In this document: positions 44,762 to 53,581 of the stretch, piece after piece
How the letters are laid out: every line of letters begins with the position of its first letter
How positions within the stretch are numbered: position 1 is the stretch's first letter
Made by a program: the position numbers and the translations under genes
NCBI GenBank assembly: GCA_902363515.1
Contig: CABJAN010000015.1
Span: forward strand, 18,348 to 82,347
DNA: 64,000 bases
DNA from: Bacillota bacterium
Lineage (GTDB): Bacteria > Bacillota > Clostridia > Lachnospirales > Lachnospiraceae
Direction: 5' to 3'
The notes under the pieces: model-generated
Told to the model about the DNA's origin: nothing
What the model saw: only the letters and a program-made list of their open reading frames with translations
Databases searched by the model: none

Positions 44762-46153
44762 TTAATCCCAGGTTCCCTGCAATTCAGAAGATACATCTAC
44801 ACCTTTCAACGCTTCCTCTGCACTCTGTTCTCCTAACCATACGTTATCTAAAAGCGGTACAATTGTATTATCAACAATAACAGGGAAATTTTTCAATGTT
44901 ACATTTTCTCCTACACGTGTATTTTCCTGTTGTAAAATATTACGAAATGCCTCACAATTTTGTGTCTCATCAACTGTAGTATACGTAGACATCCAGGCTT
45001 TTTCATTTTCACCGCCATCAAAAACATTTACTGTATGAGGAAGTCCACCAAGAGCTACCTCATTTTCTTTTGATGCCTTAATTGCATTATTGAAATCTGT
45101 ATAATAGCAGAAAAAGTCAAACGCTTCCTCATTTTCTGCATCCTTTGGTGACATACAGATACCTGCACCCCAGCTCATATTAGCCGGATGGTCAAATGCC
45201 GGAATCTGGGCAACACCCACATCAAATGCCTCATTAGAATAATTTCCAAGCGCCCAGGAACCGTCAATCAGCATTGCCACCTGTCCATTCATCAACATTG
45301 TAGTCTTATCTGCAAAAGCTCCTTTCGCCATTGCCAGAGATGGTGCGCATTGGTTTTTTGTAGATAAGTCCGCAATAGACTGAATAACTTCTAATCCCTC
45401 TTTACTGTTTATCTTTAGCTCTGTTCCATCATCACTGGCAATTGCTGCACCATTCGTATATAACAGTGGCATAAACACATTCCAATCTGTAGGCATCATC
45501 GTACCATATACACTGACATTATCCACATCAAATCCTGATTGTTCTGGTGTTTTCCCTGAACTATCTTTTGTCAGCTTTCTTGCATTTTCTACAAATTCTT
45601 CCCATGTCCATGGATTTTCTGCATCCGTAGAAGGGAACTCAATGCCTGCTTCTTTTAGTAAATCCTTGTTATAGTATAAAGCCAGTGTTGCCACATTACA
45701 CCCTACTCCCCAGACGCTGTCTCCAGTTTTAAAAATTGTAGAATCTAATGTTGTTTCTTCCAGGTTGATTCCCTTCTTTTCATAAAGGGGCGCTAAATCC
45801 AATACTGCATCTTTACTTCCCCATTCCAGCACACTTCCTTCCGGGAGTTTAAACACATCCGGCATGCTATCTGCCGCAGCCATAGTATTCATTTTGCTTA
45901 AATATTCTGCATAAGGAACAAAAACTTCCTGTACATCTACATCTGAATTTTCCTTCTCATATTGAGCAATCACCGCTTTATCAAAATCCTGTTCAGCATT
46001 CTCAGACCAGGAATAGAAACTTACAACTTTCTTATCCCCTGATTCGCTACTATCGTTCCCTTTACTATCTGCATTTTTTTCTGAATTACCACATCCTGCA
46101 ACTGACGTTGCCATGCATAATGCCAATATAAGTGCTAGTTGTTTTTTCAACAT
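44762..46153 (-). CDS. ABC sugar-binding lipoprotein (463 aa)
   Basis: Family 1 solute-binding protein: signal peptide with lipobox VAGC (residues 18-21), Asp/Ser-rich linker, then the ligand domain. AAGGAGG precedes ATG 46153. The gap before it holds two TATAAT-like boxes without a good -35, as expected for an activator-dependent promoter controlled by the YesN-type regulator next door. Likely ligands are alpha-gluco-oligosaccharides. Confidence 0.93.
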   Translation of the reverse strand: MLKKQLALILALCMATSVAGCGNSEKNADSKGNDSSESGDKKVVSFYSWSENAEQDFDKAVIAQYEKENSDVDVQEVFVPYAEYLSKMNTMAAADSMPDVFKLPEGSVLEWGSKDAVLDLAPLYEKKGINLEETTLDSTIFKTGDSVWGVGCNVATLALYYNKDLLKEAGIEFPSTDAENPWTWEEFVENARKLTKDSSGKTPEQSGFDVDNVSVYGTMMPTDWNVFMPLLYTNGAAIASDDGTELKINSKEGLEVIQSIADLSTKNQCAPSLAMAKGAFADKTTMLMNGQVAMLIDGSWALGNYSNEAFDVGVAQIPAFDHPANMSWGAGICMSPKDAENEEAFDFFCYYTDFNNAIKASKENEVALGGLPHTVNVFDGGENEKAWMSTYTTVDETQNCEAFRNILQQENTRVGENVTLKNFPVIVDNTIVPLLDNVWLGEQSAEEALKGVDVSSELQGTWD

Positions 46154-46264
46154 ATTCTCTTCCTCCTTATTATATTTAAGGTACCTTCTTTTGATATTTT
46201 TATTATATTTGATTGTTTTAAAAGAAACTAGCACATTTCTTTCTGGCATTTAGCATATTTCATG

Positions 46265-47704
46265 CTATTGATTACGAAATTCTCTTGGCGTTTTTCCACA
46301 AGTTTTTTTAAATATCCGAGAAAAATAATTAGAATCTCCATATCCTGTCCTGGCTGCGACTTCCGTTACGCTTAGTGTTGTATTTTTCAAGAGCTCTTTT
46401 GCTTTTTTCATTCTGATCTCTTCCAAATACTGCATTACACTCTTATTTTTCTTTTCTTTAAATCTTCTGTACAAATAATTAGGAGTAATGAAAAATTCAC
46501 TTGCTACATCATTAAAGTTAACATCTTCTGCATAATGATATTCCAAATATTCTATAACCTGTTCTATCATTTCACTTTTTTGTGAATCCTGAAGAATTTT
46601 TTCATGAATCAACCTAGTATATTCATATAATTTCTTTTGAACTTCTTGCCTCGTCATGCAGCGTTCCAAAGCATATGGATAAAGCTCTTCTGTCAGATTT
46701 TCAGGTATTTCATAACTATGCTGACGGTATTTATTTGCAATCAAAATCAAAACTGACCGGTAAAAGTTATCTAGCACCACATTATTTTCTTTCTTTTCAA
46801 AAATCCCTGTTACTAATCCTGTAATTTCTTTCTTCCATTCCTCTTCTCTAATATTTTCTATTGCCCGCTCTAAATTGCTTAAATCAATGCTTAACGTACT
46901 TTCTCCTTGTCCTGCGCTTAATACATGCATAGTTCCTTGCCAAAACCTTGTATTAAGAGTAACTTCCATTTTTTCCATTATCTCTGGCAAACTAAATTCT
47001 CTCCCACTTTTATATACCAGCCAAATCTCTTGAAATACTTTCAATTTTTCCCAAATGCAATAAATTTCCTGCTCTAAAAGAACTGTCCCGTGAAATGCTA
47101 ACAACAACATATTTTCACATTCATGAAAATAAATAATTTCACATGTATCATAATTTCCTTCGACTTTTCTTAACACTTCCATAGCAGCTACATTTTCTCT
47201 TAAGATTTCTGCTATCTTTTCTCCGAAAATCAACAAAACAGTTCCAGAAAAAAGTTCTTGCAGACTACTGTATTCTTTAAAATTTTTCCAATTTTCTCCT
47301 GTTTTCCACTCTTTCTCCCTCTCCATCTCAAAATTCCGACACACTTCGTCTAATGTTTCATAAAGTTCTTTCTGCGCAATCGGCTTCATAATATAGTTTA
47401 CCACGCCACTCTTTATAGCCTTTTTCATATATTCAAAATCATCATATCCGCTAATAATAATAAATTTTGTACTACTTTCTTTATCTAACCGACGCACTCT
47501 TTCCACAAATTCCAAGCCACTGCATATAGGCATACTAATGTCTATAAAAAAAATATCAGGTTTTACTTTTTCGTAAATTTCATATGCCTCTAGCCCATTT
47601 TGAGCTATCCCGCAGATTTTAACAGGCAATTTACACTGTTTGATACGCTGTGCAATACTCTCCAAGACCCACTTTTCATCATCTGCAATACATATCTTAA
47701 ACAT
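46265..47704 (-). CDS. YesN-type AraC response regulator (479 aa)
   Basis: Receiver domain at residues 1-125 (ADDEKW acidic pocket, phospho-acceptor Asp in FFIDISMP, Lys in IMKPI), a poorly conserved middle part, and two AraC helix-turn-helix motifs in the last 100 residues (NFNDVASEFFITPNYLYRRFK; SVTEVAARTGYGDSNYFSRIFKK). Start ATG 47704 overlaps the kinase stop by 8 bp. It probably activates the ABC operon downstream. Confidence 0.94.
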   Translation of the reverse strand: MFKICIADDEKWVLESIAQRIKQCKLPVKICGIAQNGLEAYEIYEKVKPDIFFIDISMPICSGLEFVERVRRLDKESSTKFIIISGYDDFEYMKKAIKSGVVNYIMKPIAQKELYETLDEVCRNFEMEREKEWKTGENWKNFKEYSSLQELFSGTVLLIFGEKIAEILRENVAAMEVLRKVEGNYDTCEIIYFHECENMLLLAFHGTVLLEQEIYCIWEKLKVFQEIWLVYKSGREFSLPEIMEKMEVTLNTRFWQGTMHVLSAGQGESTLSIDLSNLERAIENIREEEWKKEITGLVTGIFEKKENNVVLDNFYRSVLILIANKYRQHSYEIPENLTEELYPYALERCMTRQEVQKKLYEYTRLIHEKILQDSQKSEMIEQVIEYLEYHYAEDVNFNDVASEFFITPNYLYRRFKEKKNKSVMQYLEEIRMKKAKELLKNTTLSVTEVAARTGYGDSNYFSRIFKKTCGKTPREFRNQ

Positions 47705-49424
47705 TGTTGTCTCCCTTCGGCAAGTATATTTGTATTCTGGTTCCTTTTCCTTCTTTTGCAGTAATTTTAAACTCCATTCTTTCACCGTATTCCAGATACA
47801 AGCGGTGAAATACATTCCAAATCCCTACATGAACAGATGTTTCTTTTTTTTGATTTGGATTCTTTCTAATAGCTTGAAATTCTTCCATAAGGTCTCTATA
47901 TTTTTCCTGGTTAATACCATTTCCATTATCCATTACCAATAATTGCACTTTTTCCTTTTCTTTCGTAATAGCAATGGTAAGGCAGCACTCTCCTGATTTC
48001 TCATAAAATCCATGCTTAATAGAATTTTCCACCAATGGCTGCATAATGGATTTTAAAATTTTATTTTCCTGCAATTCCTTCCCTATATCGTAATATACAT
48101 TTAGATCCGGTATTTTATATTTCATAATCAATAAATATTGGCGAATATATACCATTTCTTCCTCTATAGTAATCCATTTACTGTGACTTAAATTGTAGCG
48201 GAAAATCTTCCCTAAAGTTTCACACACTTTTACCGCCTCGCTTTTCTTATTTCCCAAAATTAATCCATTAATAATCTCTAATGTGTTATACAAAAAATGA
48301 GGATTAATCTGCTGCAAAAGCATTTGGTATTCTGTTTCTTTTTGTAAGATACTCATCATCCTGTTTTTTTCAATCAAATCGTGGAGAGATTCCGACATTT
48401 CATTAAAACCATTCAGCAAATCTCCAATTTCATCATGATATGGATTATCCAAATAAACATTTTCCTCATTATTCCTAACCCGCAAAAGAGCCTCTTTGCA
48501 TTTTATAATAGGTGTTGTAATATAGTGAGAAAATATAGTGCCTATAATCACAAATACAATCATCATACCAACTAATACAATACAAAATCCAATCCAGATA
48601 TTTGTATTATCCACACGAAACATTTCCTTATCCATTACAATTTCCATGATAAGAGAAGTATTTTGTATTTTAATTGTTTCTTCTTTTATAGAATATCTGT
48701 GCCCAATCTTGTCTTCCTTCAACTCATTTGGCAAATTCTCTATGATTACATTTCCTTGTGCATCTTTTAATGAGAGATATCCTCCAACAACTTCCCCCTC
48801 CATAAACTGTTTCATATTATTTTCACCTATTGTAATTACCAAAATCCCCATTTGCTCCAGGGAATACATATTATTAATCGGATAATAAACATTCATATAC
48901 CATGTGTTTCCTCTGGTAAAAATTCCTTTTCCAACACCTGTCTCTACATAAACTCCCTCTTGTTGAAACTGTGGATACCAATCTTTTTGTTGTATGTCAA
49001 TCGAATAATCCAAATAGTTTCCTTGAGGTACCGTGATTCTTACGTGGTCATTAAGTATGGTAGAAATACGAATATTACCATTCATATCTGAGACACTCCC
49101 CATAAAATAGCTTGTGCTATCTTCCAATTCCCTCATAGTACGAACATCCATTCCATTCTGTTGAAACAAGCTCTGCATCCATGAAGAATAGCTCATACTA
49201 TAAGCCAATGTATGCAAACTATCAAAATATTCTTCAATATCGTTCTTTTTCTGTTGCACAAAACGAATCATATTCTTCTTAACCGTTTCTTCACTCATTT
49301 TCTTATACAGAGCATAAAACGTCATACTTGAAATCAACACAGCGGCTACCAGCAAAAGTATGACAACAAGAATCGTTTTTTTCTTTAACTTCAATGTTGA
49401 AATTTTCTCTTTTATTTTTCTCAA
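47697..49424 (-). CDS. YesM-type sensor histidine kinase (575 aa)
   Basis: Membrane sensor: TM1 at about residues 15-35, an extracellular domain of about 240 residues, TM2 near 270-295, HAMP (LLRVRNNEENV), HisKA_7TM-type kinase box QQINPHFLYNTLE with the phospho-His, and ATP domain with LVENSIKHGF and DNGNGI. The frame has an ATG at 49448, but GGAGGGGG sits 5 bp before the TTG at 49424, a likelier start. Senses sugar, perhaps through a binding protein. Confidence 0.93.
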   Translation of the reverse strand: MRKIKEKISTLKLKKKTILVVILLLVAAVLISSMTFYALYKKMSEETVKKNMIRFVQQKKNDIEEYFDSLHTLAYSMSYSSWMQSLFQQNGMDVRTMRELEDSTSYFMGSVSDMNGNIRISTILNDHVRITVPQGNYLDYSIDIQQKDWYPQFQQEGVYVETGVGKGIFTRGNTWYMNVYYPINNMYSLEQMGILVITIGENNMKQFMEGEVVGGYLSLKDAQGNVIIENLPNELKEDKIGHRYSIKEETIKIQNTSLIMEIVMDKEMFRVDNTNIWIGFCIVLVGMMIVFVIIGTIFSHYITTPIIKCKEALLRVRNNEENVYLDNPYHDEIGDLLNGFNEMSESLHDLIEKNRMMSILQKETEYQMLLQQINPHFLYNTLEIINGLILGNKKSEAVKVCETLGKIFRYNLSHSKWITIEEEMVYIRQYLLIMKYKIPDLNVYYDIGKELQENKILKSIMQPLVENSIKHGFYEKSGECCLTIAITKEKEKVQLLVMDNGNGINQEKYRDLMEEFQAIRKNPNQKKETSVHVGIWNVFHRLYLEYGERMEFKITAKEGKGTRIQIYLPKGDNNV

Positions 49425-49469
49425 ATGCTCCCCCTCCTCGTGAATCATGTATCACCAGTTTGACAGATT

Positions 49470-49497
49470 ATTATACAACATTTCATGACACAGTGAA
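49470..49497 (-). promoter_or_regulatory. Promoter of the YesMN pair
   Basis: Minus strand TTCACT, 16 bp, TATAAT. Confidence 0.55.
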
Positions 49498-49501
49498 TAT
49501 A

Positions 49502-49545
49502 AAAGAAAAAGCAATTGCCCAACGTGACAATCACTTTTTTCAAAA
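49502..49545 (-). terminator. Terminator of the small heme-like membrane protein gene
   Basis: Minus strand AAAAAGtgATTGTC ... GGCAATtgCTTTTT with flanking T residues. Confidence 0.65.
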
Positions 49546-49571
49546 ATATCTTCTAAATTGAATGATAGAAT

Positions 49572-49892
49572 TTACCAAATCTTCTTATGAAATCGAAATA
49601 TATGAATAGCCAAAAAGAACATGGCAACAATAGAAATTCCTTTATGAAATGCCAGTATCACAGAAAATTGGTCCAATATCATACCAAGTATTCCTGTTAC
49701 AAATGCAATTACAAGAATTATCATCAAATACCCGCCTCTTCTGTTCATCCTTCTGCCATAAACCGATACATGAAGTATGCTGAACACAAGAAAAAGAAGC
49801 GAAGCCAGTTTATGAATATACACACCTGTCAGCGGAGCCATCATAGTTACTATAAAACTAATAAGTAATCCTAAATTAAGCACTTTTCTCAA
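49572..49892 (-). CDS. Small membrane protein, DUF4405-like (106 aa)
   Basis: Four hydrophobic segments, each with a His near one end (YIHKL, LHVSVY, FHKGI, AIHIFRFHKK), the pattern of DUF4405/cytochrome b-like proteins that may bind heme. The start is TTG 49892 after AAGGTGG. Its promoter region has two dyad elements (49921-49966), so expression is probably repressed. Role unknown. Confidence 0.7.
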   Translation of the reverse strand: MRKVLNLGLLISFIVTMMAPLTGVYIHKLASLLFLVFSILHVSVYGRRMNRRGGYLMIILVIAFVTGILGMILDQFSVILAFHKGISIVAMFFLAIHIFRFHKKIW

Positions 49893-49920
49893 TTTTTCAC
49901 CACCTTGTATTTTTAAAAAT

Positions 49921-49966
49921 TAGTCAAAACTAACCGCTATCTCAAAAGTAAGTAGTTAGTCATTGC
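49921..49966. promoter_or_regulatory. Two dyad operators upstream of the DUF4405-like gene
   Basis: TTAGTCAAAACTAA (49921-49934) and TTAGTCATTGCTAA (about 49952-49966) both follow TTAGT-N4-RCTAA. They resemble MarR-type sites, though the spacer is two bases longer than in the 3990 palindrome. Confidence 0.5.
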
Positions 49967-50041
49967 TAATCACCTATATGAGTATATATGTTTTCCACCC
50001 AAAAGTCAATTCTTTTTCTACATCAGCATCCCTGGCCAATG

Positions 50042-50093
50042 AAAAATCCCCCTCTGCTATGCATATTTCTCATAACAAAGGGAGATTTCATTT
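50042..50093 (-). terminator. Terminator of the Dlt-like operon
   Basis: Minus strand AAATCtCCCT..TATG ... CATA..AGGGgGATTT followed by TTC, 20 bp after the lipoprotein stop codon. Confidence 0.75.
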
Positions 50094-50112
50094 TGATAAC
50101 TCTATGTTATTT

Positions 50113-50646
50113 TTATTCCTCTACAATGGCACTGATTTCTACTGTAGAAACTTCATCATTTTTTACTCCAAAGGTAATCTTTGTCTCACCTTTTTCGTAA
50201 ATCATGGAAGAGCCTTTTTCTTCAGTAGGCTCACCGTAGGCTTCTGTCACCTCATCTTTGGTGCTGCCGATACAGATTCCTTCTTCTGTCTCTACCGTAT
50301 CATCCATAAATACTACAGACAATACATAGTCTTTGTCATCTACCGGATAGGTGTTTAACTTAAAGCCAGGATAAGTGTAAACCTTGTCCAGGCCTTCAAA
50401 AGCGCAGCTTTCGGATTCAAAATAGTCATCTGCTTCTCCCAGTTCCTTTACAACCTTAGAAGCATCAGCTCCCATTTCTACCTTCACAGAACCGCTGGTA
50501 AAGGAATATCCCCCTTTGGCTGTGCTTTCTGTTTTTGCAGAAGCTTCCTTGCTTCCTTTGTCTGAATCATCACTTCCACCACAGGCAGACAGGGTAAGTC
50601 CCATGACTAACATAGCTGCTGCTGCATACATTCTCATTTTCTTCAT
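50113..50646 (-). CDS. Lipoprotein of the Dlt-like operon (177 aa)
   Basis: Signal peptide with lipobox LSAC (about residues 20-23), Asp/Ser/Lys-rich linker, then about 130 residues with two similar halves: VEMGADASKVVKELGEADDY and ICIGSTKDEVTEAYGEP, a BamE/OmlA-like pattern of short alpha-beta units. Last gene of the operon, 16 bp after the SGNH-like gene. It may help present the polymer or the acceptor outside; function not known. Confidence 0.75.
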   Translation of the reverse strand: MKKMRMYAAAAMLVMGLTLSACGGSDDSDKGSKEASAKTESTAKGGYSFTSGSVKVEMGADASKVVKELGEADDYFESESCAFEGLDKVYTYPGFKLNTYPVDDKDYVLSVVFMDDTVETEEGICIGSTKDEVTEAYGEPTEEKGSSMIYEKGETKITFGVKNDEVSTVEISAIVEE

Positions 50647-50662
50647 TGTATTTTCCCTCCTG

Positions 50663-51730
50663 TTAATAATTAATGATTTCTCCATACTCTTCCAGTTCTT
50701 TGTACTGTGCTTCTTTCATGTCCTCATAGAACTGGATTTTTTCTTCATAAACTTTTTCGTATTCGGGGTCCTCACGATAATCTGTGAGGTCATAATTTTC
50801 TTTCAAATAAGTACCAAAATATCTGGATAATTTCTCTGCCCCATCCAGGTTCAGATGAAGCCCTGCATCATAAGTGTCGGTATTATAATCAATGCCTACT
50901 TCCTCTGCCATTTTTTCATAATTAAAGTAATCCAGATTGTATTTTTCGGCATATGCTTCAATCTGTTCATCCCACTCATCATACCAGTGAGGGAACAGGC
51001 TGGGTGATTTTACCAGTACAAACTCAATGCCATTTTCTTCACACAAAACTCTCATTTTATCCAAGTACTTCATGGCATTACTTCCCAGGGTATAATCTGC
51101 CAGTTTATCCGGCTCCGGAAATCCTTTTGCCGGCCTTACATCCACACGCATGTAATAGCCATTGTGGGAAATCTTATCTTTTTTGAACATATATTTAAAA
51201 TCATCTGAAGATAAGTCTGACCATCTGGAATGATACCGCAAAATGGGGAATAGGTAATCCAGCATATTTTCCTGCTCTGTCATGGAGGACTGAATCGCCC
51301 CTAATTTGGAAGAAGAAAACTTCATTCCATCAATGGTCATGCGGTTGTACGCCTCACTTTGAGGTTCATCATACTTTAAAGCCAGCACATTGAAAACCGC
51401 CACCTTGGGATTCTCATAACGCAGAGTATCCTCCAGCATGTAATAAGACTGCCACGGAAGCTGCTGGGCGCTTCCCCTGATATAACTGGTAATCCCAAAC
51501 TCTTCATATAAGGTAATGGGAGAAAAGTTTTCATACACTTCACAGTCTCCCACAAAAATCACCTCATGGTCTGTAGTTTCCTCATAATATTCTGCTGTCA
51601 GTGCCCCTTCCACAATGTCAGACATGTATTTTGGCATTAAGAGCTTTTGCAGAAAGAACAGCACTGTAAACATCACCACCATAAACAATGCTACCGGGGC
51701 AATCCATTTTGGAAATTTTTTGTTTTTCAT
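50663..51730 (-). CDS. DltD/AlgX-like SGNH-fold surface protein with Cys at the nucleophile position (355 aa)
   Basis: One N-terminal membrane anchor (about residues 10-30), then an extracellular domain. EVIFVGDCEVYENFSP (about 53-68) matches SGNH block I, where a Ser is normal and here is Cys; DAGLHLNLDGAEKLS (about 300-314) supplies the Asp-His pair of block V. As DltD does after DltB, it probably handles the final acyl transfer on the outer side, perhaps with a thioester intermediate. 14 bp after the MBOAT gene. Confidence 0.72.
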   Translation of the reverse strand: MKNKKFPKWIAPVALFMVVMFTVLFFLQKLLMPKYMSDIVEGALTAEYYEETTDHEVIFVGDCEVYENFSPITLYEEFGITSYIRGSAQQLPWQSYYMLEDTLRYENPKVAVFNVLALKYDEPQSEAYNRMTIDGMKFSSSKLGAIQSSMTEQENMLDYLFPILRYHSRWSDLSSDDFKYMFKKDKISHNGYYMRVDVRPAKGFPEPDKLADYTLGSNAMKYLDKMRVLCEENGIEFVLVKSPSLFPHWYDEWDEQIEAYAEKYNLDYFNYEKMAEEVGIDYNTDTYDAGLHLNLDGAEKLSRYFGTYLKENYDLTDYREDPEYEKVYEEKIQFYEDMKEAQYKELEEYGEIINY

Positions 51731-51744
51731 CCTGTTCCTTCCTC

Positions 51745-53340
51745 CTAAAACTGATTATAAATAAACTGGCTCTGATCATATCCAATACCATATGCCCCAA
51801 ATATAAGAACAGCCAGCACCAGAATGCCAAATACAACATACTTACACCAGGCAGGACGGGCGAAAATCAAATCCCGGACACTTCCCTTTTTCTCCTGTAC
51901 CAGACTCACTGTCAAAAGTACCAGGAAGCAGATAAACAACAGCGCATAGTCGGCTGCAGTAAGTCCCAGTCCCAGGAATGCTTCTGCATTTAAGTCTGCC
52001 AGATTGAAATTGGTAAACATGTTTCCAAACATTTTAAAAGTCAACGGTACATCCCTGTAGCAGTCAAACATACGCAGACAGCTCATAAGAAGAATGGTTC
52101 TGATAATCTCAAAAGCTCCGTACCATTTCTTATCTTTCACATGGAAACGGTTATGAAATTTGCCATACAAAGGCTCCAGCTCCTGGGAAATCATAATCAC
52201 TACAAAGTTCATAAGTCCCCAGACAATAAAGTTCCAGCTTGCCCCATGCCAGATACCGGTGGTAAACCACACTGCAAAGGAAGATAAGTACACTGGCACA
52301 CGTTTTCCGATTGCTTCTCCAAATTTTGACCTGGAAAACTTGGAAAGCTTCAGCATAGGCTTACATACCGAAATGGGATAGAAAATATAGTCTGTAAACC
52401 AGGTACCCATGGTAATGTGCCATCTCTTCCAGTATTCCTTAATATTCTTGGACAAATAAGGTCTTTGGAAGTTTTCTGTCACCTTAATTCCCATGGTCTG
52501 TGCAATACCAATGGTAATATCAATACCACCGGTAAAGTCCGCGTACAATTCTAATGCATAAAACAGCATTCCCACAAATACAAATCCGCCCTGATAGGTT
52601 TCCGGGTCATGAATAATTGCATTTACTGCAGTAAGAATCCTGTCTGCAATCACTGCTTTCTTGAAATATCCCCAGGTAATCCGGTAAAGTCCGTATCCAA
52701 CCACTTTGGTATCAAACTTATGCTGTTCAAACAGAGACTGAGATAAATCATTAAATCTGCTGATAGGTCCCTGCACCAACTGCGGGAAAAAGGATACAAA
52801 CAACGCCAGTTTGAAGGGATTTTTCTCTGCCTTACTGGTGCCCCGGTATACATCAATGATATACCCCATAGTCTGGAAGGTATAAAAAGAAATTCCCATA
52901 GGCAGCACCAGATTCACAAAGGACAGATGGCCGTCACTGTGAAAAGCGCTGAGAATTCCATTGATATTGGCAATCATGAAATTGGTATACTTCAAAACTG
53001 CCAGAATACCCAGATTAAAGAACAGACATAAGAGCAGCCATTTCCATTTTTTTGCTTTTATGGCTGCCTTATAAGCCTTTTTCTCTTCCCTGCTTAACTC
53101 TCCTTTTTTTGCTTTTAAATAAGCCTCCTGCTCTGTCTGCAGGCTGTCCAGTTTCCTGCTCACCAGATAAGCTGACACCGTGGTTGCCCCTATAAAAATC
53201 AAATATGAGGGGCTTGCAAAAAAGTAAAATACATAACTGGCTACCAGAAGAAGCGGCCACTGGCACTTCTTTGGCAGCAAATAATATAATAGAAAAACAA
53301 TGGTAGTAAATCCAATAAAACTATATGATGTAAAAAGCAT
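51745..53340 (-). CDS. MBOAT O-acyltransferase, AlgI/DltB-like (531 aa)
   Basis: Multi-pass acyltransferase with about 11 helices. GIWHGASWNFIVWGL contains the invariant His; ITWGYFKKAVIADR and the N-terminus MLFTSYSFIGFTTIV are AlgI-like. At 531 aa it is longer than DltB (about 400 aa). It should take an activated acyl group from the carrier protein in the cytoplasm and pass it across the membrane to the SGNH-like partner. Confidence 0.88.
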   Translation of the reverse strand: MLFTSYSFIGFTTIVFLLYYLLPKKCQWPLLLVASYVFYFFASPSYLIFIGATTVSAYLVSRKLDSLQTEQEAYLKAKKGELSREEKKAYKAAIKAKKWKWLLLCLFFNLGILAVLKYTNFMIANINGILSAFHSDGHLSFVNLVLPMGISFYTFQTMGYIIDVYRGTSKAEKNPFKLALFVSFFPQLVQGPISRFNDLSQSLFEQHKFDTKVVGYGLYRITWGYFKKAVIADRILTAVNAIIHDPETYQGGFVFVGMLFYALELYADFTGGIDITIGIAQTMGIKVTENFQRPYLSKNIKEYWKRWHITMGTWFTDYIFYPISVCKPMLKLSKFSRSKFGEAIGKRVPVYLSSFAVWFTTGIWHGASWNFIVWGLMNFVVIMISQELEPLYGKFHNRFHVKDKKWYGAFEIIRTILLMSCLRMFDCYRDVPLTFKMFGNMFTNFNLADLNAEAFLGLGLTAADYALLFICFLVLLTVSLVQEKKGSVRDLIFARPAWCKYVVFGILVLAVLIFGAYGIGYDQSQFIYNQF

Positions 53341-53351
53341 AAGACCCCCGC

Positions 53352-53579
53352 TTATTCATCTTCCAGGCGGCAGATTAATTCGTATAAAGCCTCTGCGGAG
53401 TTGAAGTTTTCAGGGATGATTTCTTCTGCCGGAATGACTACATCATACTCTTCGTTTACTTCTGAAATAATGGTAACAATGTCAAAAGAGTCAATAATTT
53501 TGTCATCTACTAAGGTATTGCAGGTTTCAAAATCCACCTCCGGGTGCAGGTCATTTAAAATTTCTAATAATGCTTCCAT
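53352..53579 (-). CDS. Acyl carrier protein, DltC-like (75 aa)
   Basis: Four-helix carrier; Ser in IIDSFDIVT (about residue 31) is the expected 4'-phosphopantetheine site. Only 2 bp after the adenylation gene and 11 bp before the MBOAT gene, so it is almost certainly their shuttle. Confidence 0.88.
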   Translation of the reverse strand: MEALLEILNDLHPEVDFETCNTLVDDKIIDSFDIVTIISEVNEEYDVVIPAEEIIPENFNSAEALYELICRLEDE

Positions 53580-53581
53580 AC

